Below the pieces are notes generated by a model, which saw only the letters and a list, made by a program, of their open reading frames with translations, did not search any database and was not told the origin of the DNA. From contig JAKSXM010000014.1 of NCBI GenBank assembly GCA_022575985.1, positions 29,078,001 to 29,142,000 of the forward strand: DNA of 64,000 bases, written 5' to 3'. Positions within the stretch are counted from its first letter, which is position 1, and every line of letters begins with the position of its first letter. Both the position numbers and the translations under genes were made by a program. This document shows, one piece after another, positions 24,158-37,353 of the stretch. Origin of the DNA: Anagrus nilaparvatae (lineage: Eukaryota > Arthropoda > Insecta > Hymenoptera > Mymaridae).

Positions 24158-26060
24158 ATAAAATATTATTTTAGACAACTTTTTTATCGTAAAATTATTT
24201 AAAGCTGTAATTTAAATTTCATATCTAAAAACATCAAAAACGTTGTTAATTTAAAAAAATGAATCAAAGCAATGTTCAAAAAATTTTTCATTTTATATGA
24301 TATGAAATAAAAATAAGAAGCTTTATTTATATACAACGCTAATAATTGAGTGATCAATATAAAAACAATGAAACACGCGCATTCGTTATGTTAGTTAATT
24401 ATCTCCAAAAAAAGTATAAGAACAACAAAAATTTACTTACAATTGTTCTTCACGTGAGATAGCGAGTATGTTAAAATTTAAAATGTAATTATTTTATTTG
24501 ATTTATAACTTTTTTTTTGTGTATGTATGTAAATTTTTTTGTTTGTATGTGTAAAAAAATTTTTTTTGTATGAAAAAAAATATTTGTATGAATGTTGTAC
24601 AATTATTATTATTAGAATGAATTTATTAAAGAAAATATATATGCATTAAATTATCACGAAGATAAAAAAAAAATTTTTAAGAAGAATTTACACGAATCAA
24701 AAGAAAATAAAAGATCTTTCTGTATATGAGACCATTAACAAGTAAATAATAATAAGAACCTTTGACTATCTTAAATAAATTGATAATTTTTTTTTGTCTC
24801 TTATAAACTATATACTATACCTTTTATCAACTTTTACAAAATATATATATAATTATTATATACTATTATTATGATATTGACATTGGTAATGAAAAAAATT
24901 TTTTAACAAAAAATAATAAAAAAGACATAAAAAAAAAAAAAAGATAACTTGTAGAATTTATTAAAATTTGTCATCGATTTATATAAATAAATATTATATA
25001 AAATATTCATGTAATGCAGAAAGAAAATAAACTTAAAAAATAGCGTTTATATATACGTACATGTTTCATCTAAACAATAACTTAATGTTCATTTTTCTAT
25101 AATATATTGCTATTCGATCACTCGACTATAATTTTTTTTTTTTGATTATTTTTTTAGGGTAAAATGAATTAAATAATTATCGGACTGCGCCTACAGAAAA
25201 AAAAGGCAAAGTAATAATAAAAGGCAATTGATGTGATTTTTTTAAATAAGCATATTTAAGCTTTGTGAATGAAATATAATATATAAATGTAATTGAATTT
25301 TAAAGAAAAGAAATAAGAAATTAATAAAACAGCTGTAGAAATATTGCTTTATTAATAAAATTGTCTATATATATTTCTTTTCTATTAATTAATTAATTAA
25401 TTAATAATTTTACAATGCAATGTCTTTATATATAAATAAAAAAATATATATATAATCTTTTAGTTGTTGCTAAATAATAAATGAGATTAAAAATTATTAT
25501 TAAAAAATAGTATAAAAATTTTTTTTGCAAAAAATTAAAAAAAAAAAAATAAAAAAATTGAAATAAAAAAAAAATTATTATTGCTATAAATTATATATAT
25601 AAATTGATATATTATTGTGATTATGCAGCTATATATATAATAAATATTTATATATAAATATAGGTAAATTAGATAAAAATTACATATACTATATTGAGTT
25701 AACATTTTTTTTTCTCGAATTAATAATATTCAAATAGTAGTCATTTTCTTTTTTGGTAAAAACGATATACTTAATATTAAAAAAGTACTGAAAAATTTTT
25801 TAAATATTTATTCCTAGATTACTTACATCCCAATAATGTTTTTATCTAAATGAAATTAATTTTTAAAAAATGTTAATGAAAGAGTATGTGATTTATAATA
25901 CCGCATATCGCTTACTGTCATTTTTTTTTTGTTTTTTTTTTTTTTGTTCGTTCGTTGCATCTACATTTTCACAATTTATTATCATAAATAAACAAAATTA
26001 AATAAAAATTATGATAAAAAACAAATTTACTTTATTTCATAATTTCATCCTATACATGTT
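24158..26060 (+). other. Probable long AT-rich 3' UTR of reticulon
   Basis: After the stop codon there are about 1.9 kb of extremely AT-rich sequence with many AATAAA-like hexamers (for example near 24305 and 25322), microsatellites (ATTA)n at 25385-25403 and T-rich runs. A long 3' UTR is plausible; its end cannot be fixed from sequence alone. Confidence 0.4.
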
Positions 26061-27440
26061 ATTTTGTCCCAAATTACAGTTTATCAATTCAAGTGTAACA
26101 TACGGTAAATTTGGGACATTCAACATTCTTCTAGACATGGGTGTAGCATATCATTTTCGAGAAAATATTTGCTTTTTGGCATGAAAAAAAAATTAATAAT
26201 TATACAGTATATTGTATAACCAGTCTTTAAAGACCAAAAAATGATTAAACAGTTTTTTTATTTTATATACTTTTTTACTTTTCGAATTTTCAAACTCTTT
26301 CTTCTTATTTTTTCTCCTAAACGCAAAATTTAACTTTTTAATTTTCTTCCTAAATAGGCTTTAAAATTTTCATTGTCATATTCTCTGGGCTGATATTTTT
26401 TGGAACTAAATATGAATTTTTCAGTTTTACAAGCAGAAAATGAGGTCCTTAAAAAAGTTAGAATAAGTGTATTTTCCAAATATTCGCATGTTCTTTCTTT
26501 GGTTCTTTCCAACAGTGTGCAGATCCTGAGCAGAACCCAATATTTGTGATCAGAAATCTCAAAAACGTATACGCCAAACTTTGTTATAGTTAGTGTGTAC
26601 TTCAATAGCACCCTTAATTTAAGATTCTTCTAGGCAATTTTTGATTTAAAATTGCTGAAAATCGAAAATTGTGGAATCTTTAACTCTTATGGCCATTTAT
26701 CAAGTTAATGTGCCTTAGAATTTAAAAAAAAATTTTGAAAATTTATTGGCTGCAGACGGATGAGATATTGTCGCTTAAAATTGTCTTCATTGTTTTTGAA
26801 CTACTAAAGACTTTTTTAAAATTCCCGAAATTTATTTGATGAAACCTTGTATTTCATGCTAAATTTTTGCTTTTTATCAATAATAACTTCTGATATTTTT
26901 CCAAATTCTGCACTGATTTTTAGGAATTTTGATTTATCTGCCTTAAAGTCTTCTAGTTCTTCTAGTTTTTATTATTATCTTTATTAGAAAGTTCTTGTAC
27001 TTAATTTTCGGGATTCGGAAAACTGCCCCGGATGGAAAACGACAATTATGACCAATGAATTATGCCCAGATTTTTGATTTTTAGTCTAATCTATAATTTC
27101 CAAAATATCAATTTATTCGGGAAAAAATTTAGAAAATAAAAAAATTGTATATTTTTTTCAGTGAATCTAAATATTTGAATATTTTTGTGCAAATTTATTA
27201 TTTTGTGATTCAGCAAAAAGTTTACAATTTCTTATAAGTAATTTAATGTAGCAGCTTTGCAAGATACGATAATTAAAATAGATTTTTTGAAAATCTATAA
27301 TTATAACTTAAATCAACATCATTAATGTTCGATTAATTTTTCTTTTTAATTCTTGATAAGAAAGAAAATTATTATAACAAATGATTTTATATAAGTATCG
27401 GAAATTGAATTTTAAAAAAGGCGGTTTTTTTAAAAACATC
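26061..27440. other. Reticulon-GlyP intergenic region
   Basis: No gene recognised on either strand. A 93-codon antisense frame at 26330-26611 has no family features. Confidence 0.55.
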
Positions 27441-27454
27441 CAAGTTTTGTGAAA

Positions 27455-27466
27455 TGCGCATGCGCG
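27455..27466. promoter_or_regulatory. NRF-1/EWG-type palindrome upstream of GlyP
   Basis: TGCGCATGCGCG contains the palindromic GCGCATGCGC core bound by NRF-1 (Erect wing in flies). It lies 235-246 bp upstream of the GlyP start codon in very AT-rich sequence, where such a GC palindrome is unlikely by chance. The following 80 bp (to about 27545) are also GC-enriched, which fits a core promoter and 5' UTR. Confidence 0.6.
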
Positions 27467-27700
27467 ACCTTTAAACAAGGTGAAACCGGGACAACTGTCT
27501 TTTATTCTTCCGTATCATTCATACTAGACGTGCCGGAGACTCCGGATAGTTAACAAAATATTTTTTTACCATAACAGGCTGACTTGTATAATAAACAAAT
27601 TCTCTTCAAAGGAATTATCATAAGAAGCTTGAACTCCGACAAGTTCGGAGCTTCAAAATAATAAAATAAAGTGTTAAATAGAATAAAAATTTGTTAAAAA

Positions 27701-30700
27701 ATGTCGTCAAGCGATTCGGATCACGAAAAAAGAAAACAAATTTCAGTTCGCGGTATTGTTGATGTTGAAAATGTTGGTAATTTTAAGAAAACATTCAACA
27801 GGCATTTGCATTACACACTTGTAAAAGATCGTAATGTTGCAACAACCCGAGATTACTTTTTTGCATTGGCTCATAGCGTCAAGGACAATCTTGTATCCAG
27901 ATGGATTCGTACCCAACAACATTATTACGAAAAAGATCCAAAGGTAAATTTTTTTTTAATTTATTTTGGAGTTTATTTTTAAAACATAGCAATAAATCAA
28001 CAAATGAACAAAACGCGTGTCTTGACTTATGTAGTTATTAATAAATACAAGGAAGTAAAATTTTAAAATAAAATATTTTATTACTATTGCTTAAGAGCTT
28101 TTAAAATAGCGAGCTTTCTTTTTCTTAAATCAAATTTTTGATTGAATGGAATTTTAATTCAGCAGAAAAAATATTTTTTTTTATTTAATTGAATGTAATA
28201 TAAGGTTGCCGGCAAATGTCATTGGTCTTTCTAATAAAGCATGATATGCGTATTGTATTTAAACGTAAATAAACGAATTGGTTATGAAAAAAAAATAAAA
28301 AATAATTTAATAAAATTTTATCTCAAAAAAATAATCTTGGGAGTGCCTTTTCGAGTATAAAATAAAAAAAAGAAAAAAAACAAGATTCTATGACCTTGTT
28401 CTCAATGACTCTTGGCAAAAAAATAATTATATTCCTTTTGGCTATGTAATTAAACAGTTTAGCAAAAAATATATTTAATTAATAAATAAGTTTTTTGTTT
28501 ATTAAAAATTTACGTAACTCTGGATCATGATGTCAATGAACTTTGACTGAATTCTAAAATAGATTTTAAGGGTGGGTGGGGTATTTTGCGACGAAAAAAA
28601 AGTCCACATTTTTTGCAGCTAACCCAAATATACCGAATATTTAAATCTATAAATATAAATTGTTACGGTTCATAAGTAAAATGAAATTTTAAAAACCCGA
28701 ATTTTAATAATCCTTCAGTCCAAAAGTTATGTAATCTTTTTTTAAGAAAAATTAATTTGATAATTCTGCTTACCAGAAGCTTTATTTATTATAAGAATAA
28801 AAATCATGCCGAATAAAAATGCAATAAATGATTAGAAACCCGAAAATATTACATTTTTTAGACCCAAGAGGTCATAGAAATTTTTCAGGTCTTTGAGCAT
28901 TTGGGGTAACTGTTTTCTTTTTTATATTTTTCGTTACAAAATATTTCCTTACACCATTCACTCGTGATAATAATTTTTATTTGATTAAAATCGAATTAAT
29001 TAAATATATTCTGTATTGTATTTTTCCGAAAAATATCGGTAAATTTGATTATGTTACCGACCCTACCCTTTAAGGATATGTTGAATCAATTATGCATTTG
29101 ATTTAATAAAAATCACAGCAGAAAAATTCGAATTTCATTTGGCTGATTTTTCTAAATTAACTATACTTTTACTGTTTAAAATTAATTCAATAACAAATAA
29201 TTGTTTAATTAACTGTAAACAATAAAGTATTTCGGGTTAGTCACGTGGCATTGGAGCTTTTTAGCGAAAACAACGACGACTGTGCGAATAAGATGCAGCT
29301 GGCGTGTTTTTTGGTTTACCTCGAGTACTCTTTACGGAAGACCACACCAACTCCATTCCTTAAATATTAGAGCTATCGCAGTCTCCACTAAAAATTCATC
29401 ATATCACGTGAACAACCCGAAAAGCCTTATACGTCTGTTCTTTTTGTACCAGTTAACTTTTCTTTTCCTCATATGGGAAACCTATGTTAACTTTTTTATC
29501 CTTTTTTACCATAATATAAAGAAAAAAGTAGTTAATTCTGGTAAAAAAATAACAGACCTAATGTACATATTTTTTAATATAGGGGCACCACTCAAAACTC
29601 AGAACTGCTGTTCATTAGAATCAGCAACCGCAAGAATTTTGAAATACTGAAAGAAGTTTTCAATATTAAATACACCTAATTATTTTTAAACTAATATTAA
29701 AATATTCAGTTTTTTCTTTAATATTCGTTATTCTTTAGAAAAATTGATGAAAAGGTGCCGATTCTATTAAAACAGTAGTTCTGAGTTTTGGCTGGCGCCC
29801 TAATATAGCAATAAACAATTCAATTTAAAAGAATGCATAATTGAAATTGCTTAACATCTTCATGCCAAGTTCATACTACAATAAAAACATCATACTTTTT
29901 GACCTCGCAGTATTTATTTACTAATAATAATAATTGCATTGTAAAAAGAAAGATTTTTAGAAAACTGTTAAAAACTGGTTTTTACAAATGCTTACCGGAT
30001 AATTTTTTGAATTAAAGTAAATTTTTCTTAAAAATACTCAAAATTTGACGTTTAAAAAAATTAGTAAAAAATAAAAGTTTTTTAAAAACTACTGGCTTTC
30101 TAATTATAATTTATTATTAATCAATGAATTTAAAATTTTCATTTAATCTTTATCATTCATGTAAAATTATAATTATTTTATTTCTTCTTCATTTTAATTA
30201 GAATGTATTAATATATAATATATCGGAAATATATGTATTTTTGTTTTGACGAGTAACTGTCATTGTTAAATAAATAGATTTATATATTAGGGTATTTCTT
30301 ATTTCCCAAATTGACCGTAGAGGAAAATACTGGTTCGAATATGATACTTCAGGTCATAAAACTACACTGTTAAAAATATCCTATGGTAAATATACGAAAT
30401 TGCCGTAAAATTACGAATTTGTCGTAATAAAAAAATTGTATATTTACTAAAAAAATCGTAAATTTACAATCGTTAGTAAATTTACAACAAATTCGTGATT
30501 TTACGATTTTTTTCCTAAATATACGAGAGGATCGTGAATTTACGTATTTTTGTAGTATATTTACATCTGAAAAATCGTAAATTTACACAAAAAAAATTGT
30601 AACTACTAAAAAAATCGTAAATTTACGATCGATCGTAAAATTACGATTTTTTAAATAAATTTACGGATTTTTCGTTAATTAACGAACATTTTGTATAATT

Positions 30701-33700
30701 ACCATAGGGTATTAAAAAAAATTTTTTATAACCAAGTTAATGTAGTGTGCTGATTAGCAAATGAAAATTGGTAAAAATCAGAAAAAAGGTTTTAAAAACG
30801 TTTTAGAAAGCTTTTAGAATTCTTGCTAAAAACTTTTTACTACAAAAATATTCTAAAAGCTTGTTAGTAACAAAATATCTAAATTAACTGTAAATTATAA
30901 CATATTTTATTATATTTGAGCTTAATTTAAAATTTACAGTCGTCTAAAAAGCAAATATCTACGACGATATTGCAATTTGACTGTTTTATTCATTGATTTC
31001 TTGAAAAAATGAATATTCCTTATTTTAATGAAGAGTCAATCAAATAACAGCTTTTATAACTGTTCAAAAAAACCCCGAAAAACCTAAAAATAATCTCTCA
31101 TGTTATAATTTACAGTTTATTTAGATATATTGTTACTAACGAGCCTTTAGAACATTTTAGCAGTAAAAAGATTTTAGCAAGATTTCTAAAAGCTTTCTAA
31201 AACGTTTCTAAAAGCTTTTCCCTAATTTTTACCGATTTTTATTTGTAAACCGGCACACTACATTAAACTCTATGTAAAAATTTTTTTTTGGAGATTAGTT
31301 TCATGACCTGAAGTATCATATTTGGGAAGGTATTTTTCTCTACGCTCAGTTTGGGAAATAAGAAACACCCTAATATATAAATATTTTAATTTACATGAGG
31401 ATATCTATTTAAATATTGATAAAAAAAATTTTTTTTCATGTCAACTTTTGAGGGAAAATGAAAACAAAGTTATATATATATAGATAAACTTTGACTTCTT
31501 TTATTGATAATAAATTTCATAATAAGACTGATCTGATATGTTTTTTCAAATATATGATAAAAAAATCAAAATAAATTTTTTTTTTAAATTCTTAATCAAA
31601 TAATAACGGATAATTTTTGGTACTGGTTAAAATTTTGTATTTTTCTAATAGCAGTTCCCATGATAATTTTCGCTTTCTATTAAAGTTAAAAATCGGATGC
31701 TAAAATTTATTAAATTTATACAATAGAAACAATTTTTCCTGGGTATACCCAGGTATACGTGGATATGAAAGGTTTCACCCTCCAAATGAAATTTTTAGGG
31801 GTTTCAAAGTGGATTTTCAGGTTACGGTAAACCACGCGATAAACGGTACAGAGCATTTAAAAATAATCACCATAAGTAGTAAAACTCAATGTATCAGACT
31901 AAAATCGTGATCCAAGGGGAATTTGGATCAGTAGCATCTTTACCCTAGAAAGGACTCATTTTTTTATCTCCTGATACAATTTCAAAATAAATAATTAATT
32001 CCTAATAAGAAAATCTTTATCACGAAGCTTGATAAATTAAGGACCCTTATTTGCCGATATAATATTGACTTGTACTACTTCGATGAGCTTTCAAGATTAT
32101 TATTGATAACTTTATATGTTTCTGCATTAAAAATGATTTCCTGAATGTTATTAAAAACATTTATATATAAAATGAAAAATAAAGTAATTTTTTTATTTTT
32201 TATAAAAAATATGAGGAAGTGAATAATTTTAATATTTATAATCTTTTGATATCATGATATATTTTTTACATCCCCTTGGGTGAGGAAAAATTATCCTGAT
32301 TATATCTTAGTTAATTCTATAAGTAATAAACCTTGAATTAAATAAAAAAATTATTTATATTAAAAATTTGTTTTAATAAATAGCTAATAAAATTATTAAC
32401 TTTATTTTCAGCGAGTCTATTACCTTTCCCTCGAATACTACATGGGACGAGCTTTACAAAATACCATGATTAATTTAGGTATTCAAGGATCATGTGATGA
32501 AGCCATGTACCAAGTAAGATATTTTATCAATAAAACATGTCAATATTTTAGCTGTAAAATATTAAAAATAATATAAATTTTAGATGGGTCTTGATATCGA
32601 AGAATTAGAAGAACTAGAAGAAGATGCTGGTCTTGGCAATGGTGGTTTAGGTCGTTTAGCAGCATGTTTCCTTGATAGTATGGCAACACTAGGTTTAGCA
32701 GCTTATGGTTACGGTATACGTTATGAATATGGTATATTTGCACAAAAAATAAAAAATGGTGAACAAGTTGAAGAACCCGATGATTGGTTAAGATATGGTA
32801 ATCCATGGGAAAAAGCAAGACCAGAATTTATGTTACCTATTCACTTTTATGGTCATGTTATTGATACACCTGAAGGTAAAAAATGGGTTAATACACAAAT
32901 TGTATTAGCTATGCCATATGATAATCCAATTCCTGGTTATAAAAATAATGTTGTCAATACATTGAGATTATGGTCTGCCAAATCACCAGTTGATTTCAAT
33001 CTTAAATTCTGTAAGTCTATATTAAAGTAGAATTTTTAAAAAAATAGTATTACATTATAAATTTATTAATTTTAGTTAATGATGGAGATTACATTCAAGC
33101 TGTTCTTGATAGAAATCTTGCTGAAAATATATCTCGTGTATTGTATCCAAATGATAATTTCTTTGAAGGAAAAGAATTACGTTTAAAACAAGAATACTTT
33201 ATGTGTGCAGCAACATTACAAGATATAATACGTCGTTATAAATCAAGTAAATTTGGTTCAAAAGAATCTCATAGATTTGATTTTGACGCTTTTCCAGATA
33301 AAGTTGCTATTCAACTTAATGATACACATCCATCATTAGCAATACCAGAATTAATGAGAATTTTAATTGATATTGAAGGCCTATCATGGGAAAAAGCATG
33401 GAATATTACAACACGTACTTGTGCTTATACAAATCATACTGTATTACCAGAAGCTTTAGAAAGATGGCCAACAAGCATGTTAGATAGTATTTTACCAAGA
33501 CATCTTCAAATTATTTATCACATTAACTTTTTACACTTAAAAACAGTTGAAGCTAAATTTCCTGGTGATATGGATCGTATGAGACGTATGTCATTGGTTG
33601 AAGAAGAAGGTGAAAAAAGAATTAATATGGCTCATTTATCTATTGTTGGTAGCCACGCTATCAATGGAGTTGCTAGAATTCATTCTGAAATTTTGAAGGA

Positions 33701-35111
33701 TTCTGTGTAAGTTTAAGTATCCTATTTTTCTTTAATTTAGTAAGAAATTATTTTTCACTATAAATTTTTTTATTAGCTTCCGTGATTTCTATGAGCTTAC
33801 ACCTGAGAAATTTCAAAACAAGACCAATGGAATTACTCCAAGAAGATGGTTGTTACTTTGTAATCCCAATCTATCAGATGTTATTGAAGAGGTTGGTAAA
33901 AACAATTTTCATTTATTATTTACGAATTTCTACGCATTTAAACAAATTAAATATTATTTCAGAAAATCGGTAGCAACTGGACCGTCCATTTAGAAGAGCT
34001 TGCACAATTAAAACAATACGCTAAAGATCCAAATTTCCAAAGAGCAGTAGTTAAAGTAAAACAGGAAAATAAAATGAAATTAGCTGAAATGTTATTACGT
34101 GATTATGGTGTGCAAGTTAATCCAGGTTCAATATTTGATATACAAGTTAAACGTATTCATGAATATAAAAGACAATTATTAAATTGTTTACATATTATAA
34201 CATTATATAATCGTATTAAAAAAAATCCAAATGCACCAGTTGTACCACGCACTGTTATGATTGGTGGTAAAGCAGCACCTGGTTATCATTTAGCTAAAAA
34301 AATTATTAAATTAATTTGCAGTGTTGCAAATGTTGTTAATAATGATCCAATTATTGGTGATAAACTTAAAGTTATATTCCTTGAAAATTATAGAGTTACA
34401 TTAGCTGAAAGAATTATTCCTGCCGCTGATCTTAGTGAACAAATATCCACTGCTGGAACTGAAGCATCAGGAACTGGAAACATGAAATTCATGGTAAGAT
34501 GAAAATTGATTAAAATAAATTCTTTTCTTACTCAATTTTTTAAATTATTTATAGTTAAACGGAGCTTTGACCATTGGAACACTCGACGGAGCAAACGTCG
34601 AAATGGCCGAAGAAATGGGTAACGAAAATATTTTCATCTTTGGTATGACTGTAGATGAAGTTGAGGATTTGAAAAGGAGAGGATACAATGCTTATGATTA
34701 TTACAACAGATTACCTGAAGCTAAGCAATGTATCGATCAAATTCAAGGCGGATTTTTCAGTCCTAACAATCCAAATGAATTCCAAGATATTGCTGATGTA
34801 CTAATGAAATGGGATAGATTCTTCTTACTTGCTGATTATGAAAGTTATATTAAAATGCAAGATAAAGTATCAGCTACTTATTTGGTGAGTACTATTAAAT
34901 TTTTTATTTTTTTACTATAAATTGAAATAATTTAAATATGAATGTTTGTTTTTAGGACGAAAGTAAATGGGTTGAAATGGCAATTCATAATATTGCTTCA
35001 TCAGGCAAATTTTCGTCTGACAGAACAATTGCTGAATATGCAACAGAAATTTGGGGTGTGGAACCAAGTTGGCAAAAATTACCTGATCCACATGAACCAA
35101 GAGATATTTAA
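27701..35111 (+). CDS. GlyP: Glycogen phosphorylase
   Basis: Releases glucose-1-phosphate from glycogen by phosphorolysis in the cytosol, using pyridoxal phosphate. Eight coding exons join in phase: 27701-27943, 32412-32513, 32584-33010, 33076-33706, 33777-33891, 33963-34493, 34555-34884, 34956-35111, giving 844 residues, the usual length for an animal phosphorylase. The N-terminus has RKQISVRG, with Ser15 at the place of the phosphorylase-kinase site. [14 protein letters not shown], the glycine-rich [20 protein letters not shown] block and [17 protein letters not shown] are diagnostic. The PLP lysine lies in [11 protein letters not shown], directly before the exon break at 34493/34555, followed by [17 protein letters not shown]. 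The first intron (4.5 kb) separates the regulatory N-terminal exon from the catalytic body and is full of repeats. No broken frame is seen. Confidence 0.98.
27944..29579. other. GlyP intron 1, first part
   Basis: AT-rich intron. An E-box (TCACGTGGC) sits near 29240 in a short GC-richer patch (29220-29350); an open frame from 29282 has no recognisable domain. Confidence 0.5.
29582..29800. mobile_element. MITE of 219 bp in GlyP intron 1
   Basis: The left end GGGGCACCACTCAAAACTCA and the right end, reverse complement GGGCGCCAGCCAAAACTCAG, form arms of about 50 bp that share AAAACTCAGAACT, CTGTT and TAGAATC. TA lies outside both ends (29580-29581, 29801-29802). The middle is AT-rich and non-coding. 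Confidence 0.82.
30278..31382. mobile_element. Palindromic element of 1.1 kb in GlyP intron 1
   Basis: Long inverted arms: the outer left arm starts TTTATATATTAGGGTATTTC, passes CTTATTTCCCAAATTGA and GATACTTCAGGTCAT, and the right arm is its reverse complement ending ..GAAACACCCTAATATATAAA at about 31382. Inner arms with AATGTAGTGTGC, GGTAAAAAT, TTAGAAAGCTTTTAGAA and ACTGTAAATTATAACAT also pair (about 30725-30905 with 31098-31265). No transposase frame. The left arm is interrupted by a second element (30364-30714). Confidence 0.85.
30364..30714. mobile_element. Element nested in the left arm of the palindrome
   Basis: About 350 bp bounded by AAAAATATCCTATGGTAAAT and, at the far end, ATAATTACCATAGGGTATT, which are inverted relative to each other. 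The interior repeats the palindromic word TCGTAAATTTACGA many times. The matching right arm of the host palindrome (about 31285-31315) runs through without this block, so it acts as an empty site and shows that this insertion came later. Confidence 0.82.
31383..32411. other. GlyP intron 1, last part
   Basis: AT-rich up to the exon 2 acceptor. The segment 31730-31930 is less AT-rich but shows no coding or repeat structure I can name. Confidence 0.55.
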
Positions 35112-35515
35112 ATTTTATTTTTGATAAAATATGCATGCAACTGCAGTTACACAAAAAATTAAAAAAAAAAAAAAAAAAAAACAAACAAACAAACAAATTT
35201 ATACGCGTTTTTCTTTTATCATATTTACTAATAATATTTTAAGAAATTTTAAATAATTATATAGTAAATTCATTTAAATAGGCGTAAATATGAAAAATTT
35301 AAAAACTTTTTGAAACAAAGAAGTAAATTTTTATTTCACAATATAAGTTTCAATATCTAATAAATTTTTAAAATTATTTTTGTTAATAATTTTATTAATT
35401 TTTATGTATTTAAGGTAGCCAAAATGAGCGCACCGCCTCAGATTATATCTCAAATGGAAAACTTTTCTTTTTGAAAAGCATGTTTTTATCAAAATGACTT
35501 TTTTTAGTGTGTCAG
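35112..35515. other. GlyP 3' flank
   Basis: Contains an A-rich run with (CAAA)n at 35160-35200 and AT-rich sequence, likely the 3' UTR. No gene seen. Confidence 0.5.
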
Positions 35516-35689
35516 ACAGTTAATCTCTGGGTTCACTCGGCCGATTTTCATAAAATCTGGTGCAGTAATTTGCTGAGACGTCCTTCATAAGAGCTTACCA
35601 AAATTAGACCAAAATATGAAGAAAATCTCAACAAATAAAAACCACCAAATTTTATGAAAATCGGCCAAGTAGATACGGAGATTAACTGT
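35516..35689. mobile_element. Imperfect palindrome of 174 bp
   Basis: Arms of about 48 bp: ACAGTTAATCTCTGGGTTCA..CGGCCGATTTTCATAAAAT on the left pair with ATTTTATGAAAATCGGCC..GGAGATTAACTGT on the right. It looks like a short foldback MITE; no clear target duplication was found. Confidence 0.7.
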
Positions 35690-37353
35690 ATATTTATTTA
35701 CTATAATCAAAATTAAAAAAAAATTTTGTTATATAAAATTTAATGATATAGTTACATTTTTTATTATTAAAATATATGAGATTATAACATTAAAAAATTT
35801 GTATTAAGTTATTATTGTGAGATTATTATAAATAATTAATTAATTAATCAAAATATATAGTATACATATATTTTTATAATATATAGTTTATTTTAATTAA
35901 AAAAAAAATAAAAAAAAATGTGATATACAAAAAAAAGCACAAATTTTAATACATACAGATTTTATAAATATATTGAAAGAATTTTTATAAATATATATAT
36001 TTTTATGTAATAATTTATAATATGGCCAACAAAAATTTAAGATATTGTTATATTGCAATAAAATTTTATATTTTATATAATAAACTGTTAAAATCTTTTT
36101 AAAGACAAATATATGTAAAAAAAGTCTGAAAATAATATAAATTTCATTTTTATCATTATAAAAAATGCGTATTGAATTATTTTTTGACCAATATTTAATT
36201 ACTTTTCTGAACAGTGGCCACAAAAGTACGATAAGTCATGGAATCCTCGTGGGAAATTTACATACTGTTACTATAGAGAAATGTATAGAATTTTCCCACT
36301 AAAATTCCAACACTGAGTACGATTTCCTAGTCACTAGCGCTGCGTAGCCAAGAAAATTGCAATTTCTGGCCAGTGACCAAGAAAAATCGTATGTGATCCT
36401 TGGCCATAAAAAGGGATGCTAACTTGCGTGCGATTTGGGTAATTCTTTATTTTTCTAGCCATGGGTCGCGTATAGGTAATATACTATTACTTAGGAGTAG
36501 TATAGATCATTGAATAATCCGACATGCTTATGGGAGTGTTTCATGGAAATAAGTCTAAACTTTTGATAATGGGTCAAAATTGACAAAAAATCATTGGTTA
36601 TTATTTTTGTATCAATAATTTTTTGTTCGGTAACTGTAATAAAAATACCACTATTTTTGTATTACTATAAGAATCAGTGACTTTGATGCAAAATAATTTT
36701 TAAATTCCAAAAAGAAATTGGTTTCAGAACCCAGTTTACCAACATAATTTTACGCAATTTGCATTCGATATGCGACCATTCTTTTTTTACAGGAAAATTT
36801 TTATGTCAGTGCCAACAATTTTGGGCTATATTCTATATATCATCATATATTATTATATAATCATTCTTTTGAGATTTTTCATTGCTCATATTTCTTTCCA
36901 ATTGTTTTTCTTTACCATTTTTGGTAACACGTCTTTTGCGAGCTAAAATGTCGAGAATAAAATTATTAACTCTCTGCAAAAAACTTACAATAAACCATAT
37001 AAGACTAAAAAAAACTGCATGATTCTGAAATTTTTAAAAATTATACGTATAAACTCAATTTTTGCAAATTTAAAAGAAAATTATATTCACTGAATTTTAT
37101 TAACAGAGCTCGACACGTAAAACTTTATTCCAGTTTTTTTGCGAATTAAAAAAATAAAAACAAAAAATATTTAAAATAATAATTATTATTATAAAAAAAA
37201 CAAGTGCATATTAAATTTCCATTGTACTATACTCAAGGTTTCATAAAATCTAATGTTTCACTTATATATAGTGATAAACTGCATTATACTGTGATGCAAA
37301 ATTTATAATAATAATAGTGTAGTCTGCTGGAGTATATTATTTAGTCGTCTGCA
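35690..37353. other. GlyP-galectin intergenic region
   Basis: Mostly AT-rich. It includes a repeat copy at 36195-36480 (listed separately). The galectin promoter must lie near 37.2-37.35 kb; no TATA box or CpG patch is clear. Confidence 0.5.
36195..36480. repeat. Distant diverged copy of the 0.2-1.0 kb fold-back family
   Basis: Shares with the cluster at the start of the window: CAGTGACCAAGAAAAATCGTA, TTGGCCATAAAAAGG, GTGCGATTTGGGTAATTCTTT and GCCATGGGTCG. The inverted half (TGGCCACAAAAGTACGAT, then GAGTACGATTTCCTAG) is partly kept. It is degraded and lacks the GC palindrome. Confidence 0.7.

Noticed and set aside
29282..29650. 122-codon plus-strand frame in GlyP intron 1
   Set aside because: Runs into the 219-bp MITE and shows no conserved motif.
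32540..32818. Minus-strand frame overlapping GlyP exon 3
   Set aside because: Antisense to a strongly conserved phosphorylase exon.
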